Shown here: positions 22,567 through 36,568 of the stretch, in pieces
Layout: each line of letters begins with the position of its first letter
Numbering within the stretch: the stretch's first letter is position 1
Assembly (NCBI GenBank): GCA_036365145.1
Contig: JAEOAD010000603.1
Coordinates: 558,001-622,000 of the forward strand
Reading direction: 5' to 3'
Origin: Orientallactaga sibirica
Lineage: Eukaryota; Chordata; Mammalia; Rodentia; Dipodidae
Length of the DNA stretch: 64,000 nucleotides
Translations under genes and position numbers: made by a program
The notes under the pieces: model-generated
Database searches by the model: none
What the model saw: the letters and a program-made list of their open reading frames with translations, nothing else
What the model was told of the DNA's origin: nothing

Positions 22567-23839
22567 TGTGGTAGTTTGAATAGATGGGCTACTGGCATAA
22601 GGGATAGCTGCATCCTGCTGCCCAGGCCCAGAGAGTTTGATCAAGGTTAAATTTGTAATAGACTTATGTGCTTGGCTAAATGTATTGGACTGAGAGATTT
22701 AAGATTTTAAGTTGGAAAATCTCAAGCAAGTTGAAATTAGAGGCCCTGAGACTGGTTTTAGGTTGCTGGAGCTGCTATTGTCAACACATTAGCAATCTTA
22801 AGGAAGGTGGCCCAACTGCTTTACATTAAAACAATGGAGAAGATGCCTGAGGAAAGACTGTTAGAAATGCAAACTCTTTTGGAAAGAGTTGACTGGAGAA
22901 GGAACCTGCTATTTTATGATTTATTTCATCCCTGAATTAAGAATATGGCTGTGTCATGCACACCTGGTATTTGTTTTGCAAGCATGAAAAATGCATGGAG
23001 TGGTCATGAATTGCACACGGTTCCAGGAGCCACTGCTGAGATGCGGCATGAGGCAGGGCATGATGCCCTGATAAGCTGTGAGCCTTTTGAAGATGTACCA
23101 TGGTTTGCGTGGAGACCTGAAGATGTTTTGAATATACCAGGACTGTGCAAGGGCTACCATGGAGTGCACTGCTGGCCTGAGCTGGAAGTTTTCCCTGGCT
23201 ACTCTGCCCAGCTGGAGGGGTGGTGTTGGAAAGTCTGGAGACTGTCAGTCTCTGGTTATATTGAATTTGAACTGCAGAAGTTTGGTGATTGCTTGATGGT
23301 GGTTGAATTTACATTGTTTTAGTCTCTCCTTGCTATGCCTTATACCAGTTGAAAATGTTTACTCTGTGCTGTTATATGTTGAAAGTATTTTACCTGATTG
23401 ATTTTAGAGGATTCATTATCTTAAGTTATACAATTTACAATGTGTGATGGTTTAAAACTATTGGGGGCCATGGTTGGAATGTGGTAGTTTGAATAGATGA
23501 CCCCCAATATCTTCAGTGTTTTATTAGTTTATAGTTTGCATCTGCAGCCACCTGGTTGGAGGCAGTGTCTCTGGGTGGATCTTAAGGTGTGTTGGTGGGT
23601 TTAGGATTTCAATCTAAATATATGCAAAGTGTGCCTAGCTAGAGTTCCTGAGGTGTGCTGTGCTTTGTCGGTTTTGGCTTTTGGCTTTCTCTCTCTTTCT
23701 TGGTCCTGTAAGAGCAGACCAGCTTCTTCTGCCATTATGGAACTTCCTATGGATCTGTAAGCTTCAATAAATATTGCTTCCTCCATAACTGTACCTGGTC
23801 TGGAAGTTCATCTCAGCTAACCTGAAGCTGTCTGATACA
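22567..23839 (+). mobile_element. MaLR-like element with collapsed 5' LTR, TSD ACTTG
   Basis: It starts with only the first ~20 bp of the LTR (tgtggtagtttgaatagatgg) and jumps directly to interior sequence (gctactggcataagg). It ends in a complete 3' LTR. ACTTG at 22562-22566 and 23840-23844 marks the insertion. The deletion junction shares a few G residues on both sides, which fits microhomology-mediated loss. It lies in the L1-A 3' UTR, whose sequence resumes in phase after it. Confidence 0.85.
23480..23839 (+). repeat. MaLR-like 3' LTR
   Basis: 360 bp with the same ends as 17134-17494 (tgtggtagtttg to ctgatacaa). It contains aataaatattgc as polyadenylation signal. Confidence 0.85.
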
Positions 23840-24789
23840 ACTTGTTTCCCAGTTCCAGCTATGAGTTCCATTCCACTGAGTGTATCTGTTAGCCAAATCA
23901 AGAGCCAAATAATGATTACCCACCATGGCTGTGTGCCACCATTGCACTTGTTTGAGCATCATGTCAGGTTGTGTTCTGCTGAGGAGCTTAGACTATGAAT
24001 TGTTAGGACAGATGTCTGTCATTTTCCCCCAGTTGCTCGTGTAGCACCTTCTGGCACTAGACAAGCTGTCTGGGGACTTACCCTCTTCCAGATTGCAGCC
24101 AGGTCACTACATGTTCCACCCCAACAGCATATGGTGTTTTCAGCAGTAGGGTCTTACCACTAATCTCTGGAGGGTCATCAAGAACTCTGACAAAAATCTG
24201 TCTTATTTTGGGAAACCTTGTAGGTCTCTCTGATCAACAGCTCACTGTGAAAGTTAACCCCATTCTGGTACTGGGAGTCACAGGTCATCACCAAGGAAGA
24301 TGAAGGAAGATAAAAGAGGTAATATATAAGAGAATGAGAGCTGAGAGAGAAGAGGGAGAGAGAGAAACAGGAAAAGATTAAGGTTAGTCTTCATGATGTC
24401 CTCTCAAGGGCCCTGTGGTTCAGGTGTTCCCTATATGTGCCTGCTGAAGGTCCAATATATTAGCCTGTCATTCAGGATATAGGATTTTATGGTACCATTT
24501 CCATTTTGGTCCATACTTGTTCCCCCACACTCTTGCCCTTCCCTCCTTACCTCCCCTCCTGTCCCACCCTCCCTATTGCCTGGTCCTCAAAGTGCTTATT
24601 AGGTATGACAGCATCTTGGACAGATTCAGGTTAGGAGGCACAGATGAGTGAGACCATGTGATGATTATTTTTCTGTGATTGAGTGAGCTCACTGAGAATG
24701 ATCTGATCCAAGTTCAACCATTTTTCTTCAAATTTCATTGTGTCATTTTTCCTTACTGCTGTGGAGAATTCCTAGTGTAGATCTACAAC

Positions 24790-25073
24790 ATCTTGGTTAT
24801 CCAGTTGTTTAATGATGGACATCGGGTTGATTCCAACTCTTAGCTATTATGTATTGAGCAGCTATTAACATGGTTGAGCAAATTTCTCTAATCTGAGGAT
24901 TGGAGCTTTTAGGGTAAATACCCAGTAAGGGAATAACTGGATCTGTTGGTAGGTCATAGTCATCCTTTTGAGGAGTCTCCATATTGCTTTCCATAGTGGT
25001 TGTACCATTTCACATTGCCACCAACAATGAAAGAGGGTTCCTATTTCTCCATAGCCTCACCAGCATTTGTTTT

Positions 25074-25107
<34 letters not shown>

Positions 25108-27590
25108 GTTAGCTACCCTTACTGGGGTAAGGTGGAGTCTCATAGTTGTTTTAATTTGCATTTCCCTGATGATTAGGGATGTTGAACATTTTCTTTAAGC
25201 GTGTGTTTGACATTTGTATTTCTTCCTCTGAGAATTCCCTGTATATTTCTGTGCCCCATTTTGTGAGTGGATTGTTTGACTTTTTATTTTTTAGGTTTTT
25301 AAGTTCTTTGTAGATACTATATATTAGGCCTCTGTCAGTTGTATAGCTGGTAAAATTTTTTTCCCATTCTGTGGGTAATCTATTAGCTCTGGTTATTGTA
25401 TATTTGTGTGTGAAAAAAAGCTTTTCAGCTTCCTGAGATCCCAATGGTTGAGTGATTGTTTAATTTCCAGAGCTACTGGGGTTTTGTTCACGAAGTCTTT
25501 TCCCACTCATATATCATGGAAAGTTCCTTCTATTTTAAATTTCAGTACTAGCAGAATTTCTGGTCTTATATTGAGGTCATTGACTCATTTGACCTGGATT
25601 TTTGTGCATGGTGAGATGTGTGGTTCGAGTTTCATTTTCCTACATATGGTTGTGCAGTTTCTAAAGCACCATTTGTTGAAGATGCTGTCTTTGTTCCAGT
25701 CTACATTGCTAAGGCATTTGCCAAATATCAAGTAGCTGCAGTTACTTGTCTCAAAGTTCGGGTCTTCTATTCTGATCCATTGGTCTATATTCCTGTTTTT
25801 ATGCCAGTACCATGTTGTTTCTATTACTATGACTTTGTAGTATAGCTTTAGATCATGTATGGTGATGCCTCCAGAGGAGTTTCTTTTGCTGAGGATATGC
25901 TTGGATATCCAAGGCCTTCTGCCATTCATATGAATTTTGAGATCATTTTTTCTATCCCTGTGAAGAAAAAGGTTGGGATTTTTTATTGGTATTCCGTTAA
26001 ATCTGTATAATGCTTTTGGTAAGATTGCCATTTTCACAATGTTAATTCTGCCTATCCAGGAGTGTAGGAGGTCTTTCCATTTTCACAAGTCCTCCTCAAT
26101 TTCTTTCTTGAGTGATTTTATGTTTTCATTGCATAGGTCTTTCACTTCCTTGGTTATATTTTTTTGTTGCTATTGAAAATGAGACAATGTTACTTATTTC
26201 TTTTCTTTATCTTTGTCTTTTGCATATAGAAAGGCTACTGATTTTTGTACATTGATCTTGTATCCTGCTACTTTGCTGAAGGAGGTAATCACTTTTTAAG
26301 AGTTTTCAGATGGAGGTTCTTGGGTCACTTATGTATAGAATCATGTCATCTGCACATGGGGCTAATTTAACTTCTTCCTTTAGAATTTGTATACCTTTTA
26401 CTTCTTTTTCCTGTCTTTTTGCTTGAGCTATGACTTCCAGTACCATGTCAAAGAGCAGAGGAGAGAGTGGACACCCCTGTCTTGTTCCTGATCTCAATGG
26501 GAATTCCTTCAGTCTCTCCCCATTTAGTATTACTTGGGCTTTAGGACCTTCATATATAGTCTTTATTATGTTAAGATATAAACCATCCATGCATATTCTG
26601 TCCAATATTTTGATCATGAAGTGATGTTGTATTTTGTCAAATGCCATTTCTGCATCTATCTCTCTGTCTTTGTTATGAAGGCATTTAGTGCTATAATTTT
26701 TCCCCTAAGGACTGCCTTCATTGTGTCCTATACATTTTGGTATGATGTGTTCTCATAGTCATTCAATTCTAGAAATTTTGCAATTTCATTTTTTATTTCA
26801 TCCACAAGCCATTTATTGTTTAAAAGTGTGTTGTTCAGTTTCTCGGAGCTGCAAGGATTCCTGGTGTACCATTGGTTGTTAATTTCTATCATTACAGCAC
26901 TGTGGTCTGATATCATGCAAGAAATTATGTTGATTTTCCTAAAAATATGGAGGCAGGCTTTGTGGCCCAGTATATGATCTGTTCTAGAGAAGGTCCTGTG
27001 GGCTGCCGAGAAGAATGTGTAATCTGTAGATTTGGGGTAGAATGTTTTGTAAATATCTGATAGGTCTAATTGATCTATGGTGTTGTTGAGCTTTCTTACT
27101 TCCCCATTAATTCTCTGTTTGCATGATCTATCTATTGCTGATAGTGGAGTATTGAAGTCCCTGACTATGATGGTGTTGGTGGTTATTTCTGTTTTGTTGT
27201 CAGCAAGTTTTTGTTTTATGAATTGTGGTGCACCTGTGTTTGGTGCATAAAGATTGATGATTGTGATGTCCTCTTGTTGGATTGTTCCCTTGATAAGTAA
27301 GAAGTGGCCTTCTTTGTCTTTTTTGATTAATTTTGGTTTGAAGTATATATTATCCGATATTAGTATAGCAACACCTGCTTGTTTTTTTATTTCTGTTTGC
27401 TTGGAATATAATTTTCCACACTTTCACCCTGAGAAGGTGTCTGTCTTTAGTGGTGAGGTGGGTTTATTGAAGAGAGTAGATTGAGGGGTCTGATTTTCTG
27501 ATCCATCCTGTCAGCTTATGTCTCTTGATGGATGAATTAAGGCCATTAATATTAATGGTAATAACTATGAGGTTTTATATAATCCCTACC
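24790..27590 (-). pseudogene. L1-A ORF2 remnant (endonuclease and reverse transcriptase)
   Basis: Read on the minus strand. The endonuclease end shows an SDH active-site block (MISDHSAVM, near 26900). The reverse transcriptase block near 26330-26400 shows [12 protein letters not shown], where the normal FADD motif has lost its phenylalanine. The C-terminal part is split over several frames down to 24809. LINE-1 ORF2 protein nicks DNA and copies its own mRNA into the nick. This copy cannot make a full protein. A (T)n tract at about 25075-25103 and several indels break it. Confidence 0.85.
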
Positions 27591-27625
27591 ATGTTGTGGG
27601 GGTTTGGTGTTTTTTTGGATTTTGA

Positions 27626-27627
<2 letters not shown>

Positions 27628-27669
<42 letters not shown>
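27628..27669. repeat. (TG)n microsatellite
   Basis: About 20 uninterrupted TG units inside L1-A, between ORF1 and ORF2. Frames that pass through it are artefacts. Confidence 0.95.
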
Positions 27670-27688
27670 ATTCCTTCTCTGAGTTTGG

Positions 27689-28692
27689 TTATTGTGATCT
27701 CCTTCTTGTAGGCTCTTGAGGTTTGTTATTTGATTCTTCTGTGTATAGAATTCCCTGACGTACTCTATGTAGATTTGGCTTTGGGTTCCTATAGTTGTAC
27801 AGCTGGGTTTTGTCATGGAAAGTTTTTCTTTCACTGTCTATTATGAGGGATGTTTTTGCTGGGTGGAGTAGTTTGGGTTGGAAGCCATAAGTTCTTATAC
27901 TTTGCATTATTCCATTCCAGGTCCTTCTGGCTTTCAGTGTTTCCATTGAGAAGTCTGAAGTAATTCTGATGGGGTTACCTTTATATGTAATATGTTGTTT
28001 CTCCTTCTTATCAATATTTACAGTTTTAATGATAATATATCTTGGAGAATTTCTCCTTTGGTCCAGTCTGTTTGGAGTTCGGTTAGCTTCTTGTAATTTG
28101 ATGGGACTTTCTTTTGAGAGAATGGGAAAGTTTTCTTCAATAATTTTGTTGAATAAGTTCTCAATTCCTTTGGTATGAATTTCTTCCCCCTGTGGTATCC
28201 TCATGATTCTAATGTTGAAATGTTTAAGCGTATCCCACATGTCCCTCATGTTCTGTTCACAAAAAATTTTGAACTTATTGAAACCTTTAGATTCATGAGC
28301 TGTTTCTTCTGTTCTGTCTTTCAGTTCTGAGTTTCTATCCTCCGCATGGCTGACTCTATTCTTAATAGATTCTATAGAGTTTTTGGCTTGTTCGATTTGG
28401 TTTGCATTTTCTACTCCTTTTTTTAATGTATAGATTCCAACCCTCTGTCGAGTTCCCTTTTCACATCATTTTCTGATTTTCTGAGTGCTTCTTGGAATTC
28501 ATCCTTGCAATTTTTTATGTCTTCATTGAGCTTAACCAACTGGTTATTGAGGTCCTCTCTTTTGTCACTCTCCTTCAGGTCATTTAACTGTCTTTGGAGC
28601 CCTTCCTGGTTTTTTTTTTTTTTTTTTCTATTAGGTTTAATCTGGCAGAACAGAATCCATACAATTATTGGCCCTTTGTTGATTTTCTGCAA
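27689..28692 (-). pseudogene. L1-A ORF1 remnant (RNA-binding chaperone)
   Basis: The minus-strand frame at 28249-27689 (186 codons) contains the LINE-1 ORF1 RNA-recognition domain and C-terminal domain (NIRIMRIPQGEE, FNKIIEENFP, KGNPIRITSDFS). The upstream frame from 28692 is lysine- and glutamate-rich and would be the coiled coil. The two parts are separated by stops, so the gene is broken. The protein normally coats LINE-1 RNA as a trimer. Confidence 0.85.
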
Positions 28693-28699
28693 GTTCTGC

Positions 28700-30310
28700 T
28701 ATTAGCTTGGCCAGGGTTGCTTTGCTTATGTCTTCATTTTGGTGTTCTGATCCTATTATCCCTTCTATGTTTTAGTTAAAGAATCCACTGTGGGACTGGG
28801 AAATCTTGTTGGATTTACTTACATTTGATTTTTCATGTTATTCCTCTTGCGCTGTGGTGTGCCCATTACAATGAAGGAATCTTGTTAACTGTAGCAGGAA
28901 GCTGTAGTTTACCTGGAAGTGTCTCAGTGGTTATTCTCTTTTATGTTGTTTTGATTGAGCTTCTGGTGACAGTGGGGCCTGCCTGCTCAGAGAACAGGAG
29001 CCTGTAAGGGTCTGGTGAGGGACTGAGGATCTGATTAAGGGGCTTGTTCTTTGGTTGTTCAGGGTATGGAAGTGGGTGGTCAGGTGGCCTGACAGGCACT
29101 GTGTGGGGGGCAATGGGACAAAGCAAACTGGTGTTGTGTCTGGGCTGTAGAGGGTGGGAGTATGGGAATGTGTGGTAGCTTCGTGATGCTGAGGATTGAG
29201 GGGATGGGACAGTGGGTCCATTGGGACTATGCTGCAGGGAGTGGCTGGGATTGCAGGGTCCTGTGACAAGGCAGAACATGGATATGGGATTGCTACAGGT
29301 CAGGTGAAGCACATGGGGGGAATTGGTGGTGGTCCAGGTGGGGTGGCAGGAAAGGGGAGGGAGTGGTGAAGAATAGCTTTTTGGCCTGGGTCTGCGTCAT
29401 GGGGGAGGGAATGTGGGGCAGTGAGGGGGATGGCACTTGCATTGGTAGTTCCCCCACCCGGGATGGGGTTCCAAACCCTGGGGTTGGGGGCTGGTGGCAG
29501 CAATGGGGATGGAGCTGGCATGTGAGGTTCCCACACCTCCATGTGGAGGCCAGCAGTGGTGATGCAGATGAAGCTGGCATGTGGGGGTCCTATACCCCAG
29601 TTGGCTAGGTGCCAGCAAGGGCAATATTTCTTGAGTGGAGTTCCTGAGCTTGAGGAGTGCAGGGTGTTAGTGAGGGGGGGGGAAGTAGATCATGAATGGA
29701 GTTCCCACGCCTGGGGTTGGGGTGTGGTGGGGTGGCATGGGACAAAGTGAGCAAGTGGTGTTCCCACAGGCACAGAGGGTGGGGATGGGACAGCTTGGGG
29801 ACCAAGTGAGTGGAGATCCCACAGGCAGGCAGGCAGGCTGGGGGTAGGGCAGCAAGGGGACTGAGGAGAAGCAGGCCCAGAGGGTCAGGATGGGGCTACG
29901 TGGGACTGAGGGAGTGGAGTTCCCACAGGCGTGGAGGTTGGGGAATGGTGCAGGGATCAAGCGAGAGTGAGTGGATTTCCCACAGGCCTGAAGGGTAAGG
30001 GTAGGGGTGGGGTGGCATGGGTGATGGAGCTTGCTTGTGGAGCTCTGCAGTGGAGGGAACATAGGGTGGGGAAACACTAGCCTGCTGGCTTGAGTCCGCT
30101 TAGCTAGTGCAGGAGGAACCTGCAGCTAGGACCATGGCTAGGGTAGCTGTTTGAGGGGTTTGGAGGACTGGTGAGCCCTCCAACAGCGTGGGAATCTGAG
30201 GATTCCCTGCCTTTGTCCTCTGTGCCCTCCCACTGAACCCTAAAGGTTTTGCCTTTCCTTTGAGCCTGGTGAGGTGTGTTTACAGAGATGCTATCTTGAC
30301 CAGAACCCTT
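28700..30310 (-). promoter_or_regulatory. L1-A 5' UTR / promoter region
   Basis: G-rich on the plus strand and so C-rich in the LINE-1 sense direction, unlike the AT-rich DNA on both sides. It lies exactly upstream of ORF1. The distal half is an array of degenerate repeats (29440-30040). Long ORFs in this region are caused by the absence of A/T-rich stop codons. Promoter function is inferred from position only. Confidence 0.65.
29526..30040 (-). repeat. Degenerate ~58-bp tandem repeats in L1-A 5' UTR
   Basis: Units that begin like gttcccacaggc start at 29526, 29586, 29640, 29701, 29761, 29816, 29919 and 29976. The spacings are 54-61 bp apart from one double-length interval. Each contains ggtggggatggg-like G tracts and ends in gtgagtgga. 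They resemble the tandem promoter monomers of mouse LINE-1 in position, but are much shorter. Confidence 0.75.
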
Positions 30311-32670
30311 GAGACTTTTTTGTTTTTTTAGAGGCAGGGTTTAGATATAATAACCTTAGGAGAGAATAAAATATTAGTGAGTCAATTTTAACTGTAAGAT
30401 TTAGTTAAAAGGTTGACAAATAGAGGAACCTTGCTAACTTGTTTGGGTACTCTAAATTCAGTTTCATGACCATTATGACCAGATTAACATCAATGAGTTA
30501 AATTTAAGCTTACAACCTGAATACCATCACAATCTCCTATCAGCCAGGACTATACTTTGTTAGTCTGATGTAAGCCCTAGGCTAATAGTCATTTTATATC
30601 TCAAGAAGACTGTAATCTGATTAAGTACTTTGTCTTTAACCTTCTGTTTAAGCTTACTCATACCTTCATTCACATACTTTACTCATACTTTCATCTACAT
30701 ATTTTTTCTTTACAATCTGTGTAACCACTTTGTAAGAATTTTTCATCAAACATTTCCAACATGTAAAGTTTTCTCTCCAGTTTATCTTCTTTAGTCAGTT
30801 CATCTTATAACTACCAACAAAAACTTTCATTGTCCTTACCACAAAACTTTTAATAAAAGGCCTTTTGAAATAACTTTATAGAATAGTAAACAAGACTTGA
30901 CTTATACTGTTTATCTAGATTAAACATACAGATTTTATCACTTATATATTTTAGAACTTTGTTTCTAATAAATTTTCTGAAACACATATTTTTAAAATAT
31001 GAAAGCAGATTTGAACATTATTAAAAATTCTCTTACAAATTCAGTATCGAGCACATCTAAATTTAAACATAAATCTTGAGACTGTTTTTCTGTTAGTAGT
31101 CCCACAGAAGCTTAGAGGGATAAAGTAAATTTAAAACAGTTGCAAATTCTTAAAAGAAGTTCCCATCTATTCACAGCAACTTAGCATTCACCCATTATGC
31201 TGGGGCCAGGATCCTGAGATTTCCTGTGCTTGTAGCCCCCTGGCTCAGCAAGGCAGGGAAGCTAAGAAGGAGCCATTAGGAATTTCCCTGGGGCAGCATA
31301 AACACCAGAGAGATCTGTGTCTTGTTTCTGTGTCCAACAATGAGATTTGTGTGTTAGGCTTCCCTCTTATTCCCAGGGCCACCTGGCCATCTACAGATCC
31401 AAGCTCTTCAGGGGAAAGTACTAAGTAACACATTACAGGTACATCTGCCTGGACTGGCCCAGAACTTAAATTATTTTTTGATGTACTTTTTGTCCCTGGG
31501 GAATACAGTGGGACAGCACAACTCCCCAATTTCTTTGAGTCTTTCTTCTGGGGGACACTCATCAGTAATTGTTGGCCATGCCATCCATTATAGTGGGCTT
31601 GGTGGAGAACATCCCCACAATGAAATAGAACTCATTCTACAGCCTTAGGGTTGTGAGCCACATATATACTCACATACACACATTCACTTCAAGTGCATAC
31701 TTCATATAGATTTCAGACAAACATTTCCCCTCATTCATTCATTCATTCATTCATTCATAAACTATGCATTTTCACTTTACATTCCTATTCTATTTACAAC
31801 TCTGGAGACAAAACAAACCTTATTAGTGGGAGCATGATAGAGCAGAGAGAAGACCATGGATGCAGAGTGAAAAATTTCAGACCATTTGCCTGTATGTTGG
31901 CAGAAGTTTTCTAAATCAGTGAAAATTTGGACGTCAAAAGTACTATATTTATGACATTTGGACTCATTGTCTAACTTATATTGTGGCCAAGTAGAGTTGC
32001 AGAGAAAGATCAGATGATGAGGTTTGATGTCATCCAAGAGTCGTAGAGGCATTAAGTTCTTAAGGACACAGGGAAAGAGCAAAACAAGGGTGAGAGAAAG
32101 GAATTAGGGCTTATGCTGGGTTTACACAGAATACCAGTATGACCACCTGGCCCGTTAGGGTGAATGGGGCCTGAACCTCTCACATGGGCAGAGGCTGTAC
32201 AGGTCACACCTGTCAGCTTTTTAGCCTGTTAGTGGGAAAAGTGGGCATCTGTGCTCCGAATGGCAAAAGTGGTGCGAGGGAGAGGAGAGTGTCCTGAGAT
32301 GGTGAAACTGAACCAAAAGGAACCCCTTAGGGTACAGTAGACCAGAGAGTGAGATACATGAGGTGTCAAGAGTGCGCCTTTCTTGAGACCTTGTGTTAGA
32401 AATGGGTGAGGGGTGTAGCCTGGTGTTCTGGCACAGATTCCATGGAAAGGGATTAACCTCAAGAGAGCAGGCCAACTTGAGAGGGACACTTACTGAGAAG
32501 GAGGGAGAAGATGAGTAGGGGAAAAGAGCAAGGCTGAATTGTGGTGGGCATGAAAAGCCAGTACCAGGGAGAGATGCTCCAAACCTTCAGAGGGTCAACG
32601 GAAGCTCAGTAGTCTGGACAGGGGAAAGGAGGTCTGGCTACCCAAAGAGGCAACCCGAAGCCTCCTATCC
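30311..32670 (-). mobile_element. Provirus B interior, 5' part
   Basis: 30311-31180 is AT-rich; 31181-32670 is more balanced. A short ATTC repeat lies at 31732-31759. Two minus-strand frames (31245-31562 and 32606-32959) are open but match nothing I know. The stretch next to the primer site should be the leader. No gag signature is seen. Confidence 0.4.
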
Positions 32671-32683
32671 AAGTCAGGCACCA
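32671..32683 (-). other. Possible primer binding site of provirus B
   Basis: The minus strand reads TGGTGCCTGACTT two bases after the LTR end. The TGGTGCC start is as in Phe-type sites, but the following bases do not fit a tRNA that I can name. Confidence 0.45.
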
Positions 32684-32685
32684 GA

Positions 32686-34302
<1,617 letters not shown>

Positions 34303-35262
34303 GAAGGAACCTGCTTTTCAAGGTTATAATTTATTTTCCTCGAATTAATACCATGCCTGGTATTGGTTTCAGAAGCATAAAAAATGCATGGAGTGGTCAT
34401 GATATGAACATGGTTTCAGGAGGCATTGCTCAAATGAGGCATGAGGCAGTACATGATGCCCTGATAGGCTGTAAGATGGACCATGTTTTTCATGGAGACC
34501 TGAGGACTTTTTGGATATATCAGAACTGTGCAAGGGCTACCATGGAAGCTGTTAGCTCAGGATGGAAGTTTTTCCTGGCTTCTCAGCCCAGCTGGAGTGG
34601 CAGAATTGGAAAACCTGGAGACTGTCAGTCTCTGGTTATATTGAACTTGAACTGCAGAAGTTTGATGATTTCCTGACAATGGTTGGGTTTGCATTGTTCT
34701 AGTATCTCCTTACTATGCTTTACACTGGTTGAAAATGTTTAGTCTGCGCCTTTATATGTTGAAAGTATTTAACTTGTTTGATTTTACAGGACTCACTACC
34801 TTAAGTTGGTCAAGGCCATGGGGACCTTTGAAACTGGACTGAATATATGTTGGGGTCCCCCCCAAGGCCAGCTCAGGAGGGTCTCTGCCGAATTGGGGTG
34901 AGCAGCGCGGAGTCACGACACAGACTCCGGGAGTTGGGTGAAAGTGGAGCGAGAATCCACAAACTCGTTTATTCAGGAAGTGCACATGGGTTTTAAGGGG
35001 CTGTTAATCTTTGCATGGGGCGGTCCCCTTTTGGTGACCAATGACAGCTTGTCTCTAGACAGGACATCTCGTAGTAGGCTTCTTGCGAGCATGGGGCTGT
35101 AACTGTTGTCACATCAAGCCTGAGCAAAATGCCACTTTTACAGAAGCCACTTCCTGTTGTCTTTTGCCATGCGGTCTGGCTAGGACCAGGCCTGTATTGT
35201 GCCATACAAATACAACTTACAATGTGTGATGGTTATGAATCTATTGGGGGCCAGGGGCAGAA
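34303..35262 (+). mobile_element. MaLR-like interior, right part
   Basis: Begins gaaggaacctgc and aligns with 22895-23479 (catggagtggtcatga, aagggctaccatgg, agactgtcagtctctggtta). Interrupted by the solo ERV2 LTR at 34848-35208. Confidence 0.8.
34848..35208 (-). mobile_element. Solo ERV2 LTR of the provirus A family
   Basis: 361 bp, closely similar to the provirus A LTRs, with a 13-bp gap near the left end and a changed polyadenylation region (tttattcagg). It is flanked by aatata (34842-34847) and aataca (35209-35214), a 6-bp duplication with one substitution. Confidence 0.9.
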
Positions 35263-35612
35263 TGGGGTAGTTTGAATAGATATCCCCCAATATATACAGT
35301 GTTTTATTAGTTTGAAAATTGCATCTGTAGCCACTTAGCTGGAGGCAGTGTTACTGGGCAGATCTTATGACATGGTGGTAGGTTTGAGGTTTCTATTCTA
35401 AGATATGCAAAGTGTGCCTAGCTGGAGTTCCTGAAGTGTGCTGTGCTGGGTGACTTTTGGCTTTTGGCTTTTTGGCTTTCTCTTTTACCTGGTCCTGTAA
35501 GAGCAGGCCATTATGTAACTTCCCCTGGATCTATAAGCTTCAATAAATCCCTTCTTCCATTACTGTGCCTGGTCTGGAAGTTTATCTCAGCGAACCTGAA
35601 GCTGCTGCTATA
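35263..35612 (+). repeat. MaLR-like 3' LTR of the split element
   Basis: Starts tggggtagtttgaatagat and ends gctgctgctata. It carries cttcaataaatcc. It lacks about 15 bp around 35505 relative to 17134-17494. Confidence 0.82.
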
Positions 35613-35621
35613 GAAGTACTT

Positions 35622-35737
35622 GTGATGGTTAAGTTTGTGTCAACTTGATTTGTTTAGGAATCCACAGACATTAATCATAAGTGGGTCTCTAAGGTTGCTT
35701 CTGGGAAGGATTAACTAAAGTAGGAATCCTTCCCCAG
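35622..35737 (+). mobile_element. Fragment of an old LTR (possibly ERVL/MLT2-like)
   Basis: tgtgatggttaagtttgtgtc followed by aacttgattt resembles the head of a common ancient mammalian ERVL-class LTR. It is cut off where the provirus C LTR begins. Low confidence. Confidence 0.35.
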
Positions 35738-36167
35738 GGTTTCTGTTTCCTGGTAAAAGACAAGGCAGTTGCTGGAAAAACCACAAACTGCTGCTCACGG
35801 CCAAAACCACCCCTAGAGGGAACCAATCAGGGCACACAAAGATGTTTGAATGTAACTGCCATTTGCTTAGCCAATCACGTTAGGAATTTCCCTAGACCTA
35901 GCCACCAAAACCCTAAGACCAATCAAAAACCCACAAGTACAGATACTGTTCAAATTAGCCAATAAGTTGCCAAGTTGGAAACCCACTCCCCTTGCTCAAA
36001 CCTCAATAAAAACCTCGCCACACTGCTCTTCAGGGCTCTCTTGGACAGATCCACTTCATTGGTGAAATCAGGGAGCCCAAGCTTAAGCCCAAAATAAAGC
36101 TCTTTGCTATTGCATGTTTGATTGGCTCCTTGGTGGTCTTTGGGGATTTTGCAATCTGGGCATAATA
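35738..36167 (+). repeat. Provirus C 5' LTR, truncated at its U3 end
   Basis: Matches 44096-44535 from gtttctgtttc to gggcataa. The last two bases are ta instead of ca. Visible elements are gaaccaatcagg and agccaatcacg (CCAAT boxes), a cctcaataaaaacctcg signal and ataaagctctttgc. Confidence 0.88.
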
Positions 36168-36169
36168 TT

Positions 36170-36187
36170 TGGGGGCTCATCCGGGAT
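36170..36187 (+). other. Primer binding site, tRNA-Pro type
   Basis: TGGGGGCTCATCCGGGAT differs at one base from the usual tRNA-Pro primer site. Two bases separate it from the LTR end, as expected. Confidence 0.93.
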
Positions 36188-36568
36188 ACCCAAGACCCCC
36201 CTACAATGCCTGACATGTTGAGCCAGGCAGCCAGCTGGTAAGTATCTTTGTTCTGTGTTGTTTTTCTCCTGTTAAAATTGGTTCCAGGCCCATCCTGTAG
36301 TCCTGTATCCTTGTATTTGCCTTAGGTGGTCTTGTGGATACACCTCTGGAGGCCCCTGGGCAGTGGGTCCTGGGTGCCCCAGGCCCACCATGTGGGGATC
36401 AAATCCCCCTTGTTGACTTGCAGAGATGATGCAGGTCACTCCCATGGAACAGCATGAGGCCATTGTCTCACTTCTGCTTTTGCCTCCTCTTGCCAGGAGG
36501 ATATATTCTCTCTGTGTGTGTGTGTATTTGTTGCATTCATTGTCTGTGTCATTTTTATGACTGACAAG

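Larger units (their letters stand above)
21945..30310 (-). mobile_element. Near full-length LINE-1, antisense (L1-A)
   Basis: The order from right to left is a GC-rich 5' UTR (about 28700-30310), ORF1 (28692 to 27689), ORF2 (about 27590 to 24790) and a 3' UTR with a short A/T-rich end near 21945. A MaLR element (22567-23839) has cut the 3' UTR. Without that insertion the element is about 7.1 kb, normal for a complete mammalian LINE-1. Both ORFs are broken by stops and frameshifts. I could not see a clear target duplication. Confidence 0.82.

Noticed and set aside
28931..30077. Cluster of proline-rich open frames of 60-136 codons
   Set aside because: They lie in the G-rich LINE-1 5' UTR and its tandem repeats. 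Composition and repeats explain the lack of stops.
35613..35625. gaagtacttg as a target duplication for the split MaLR
   Set aside because: The left flank (accag) does not match; the resemblance to the interior start gaagttgg may be chance.
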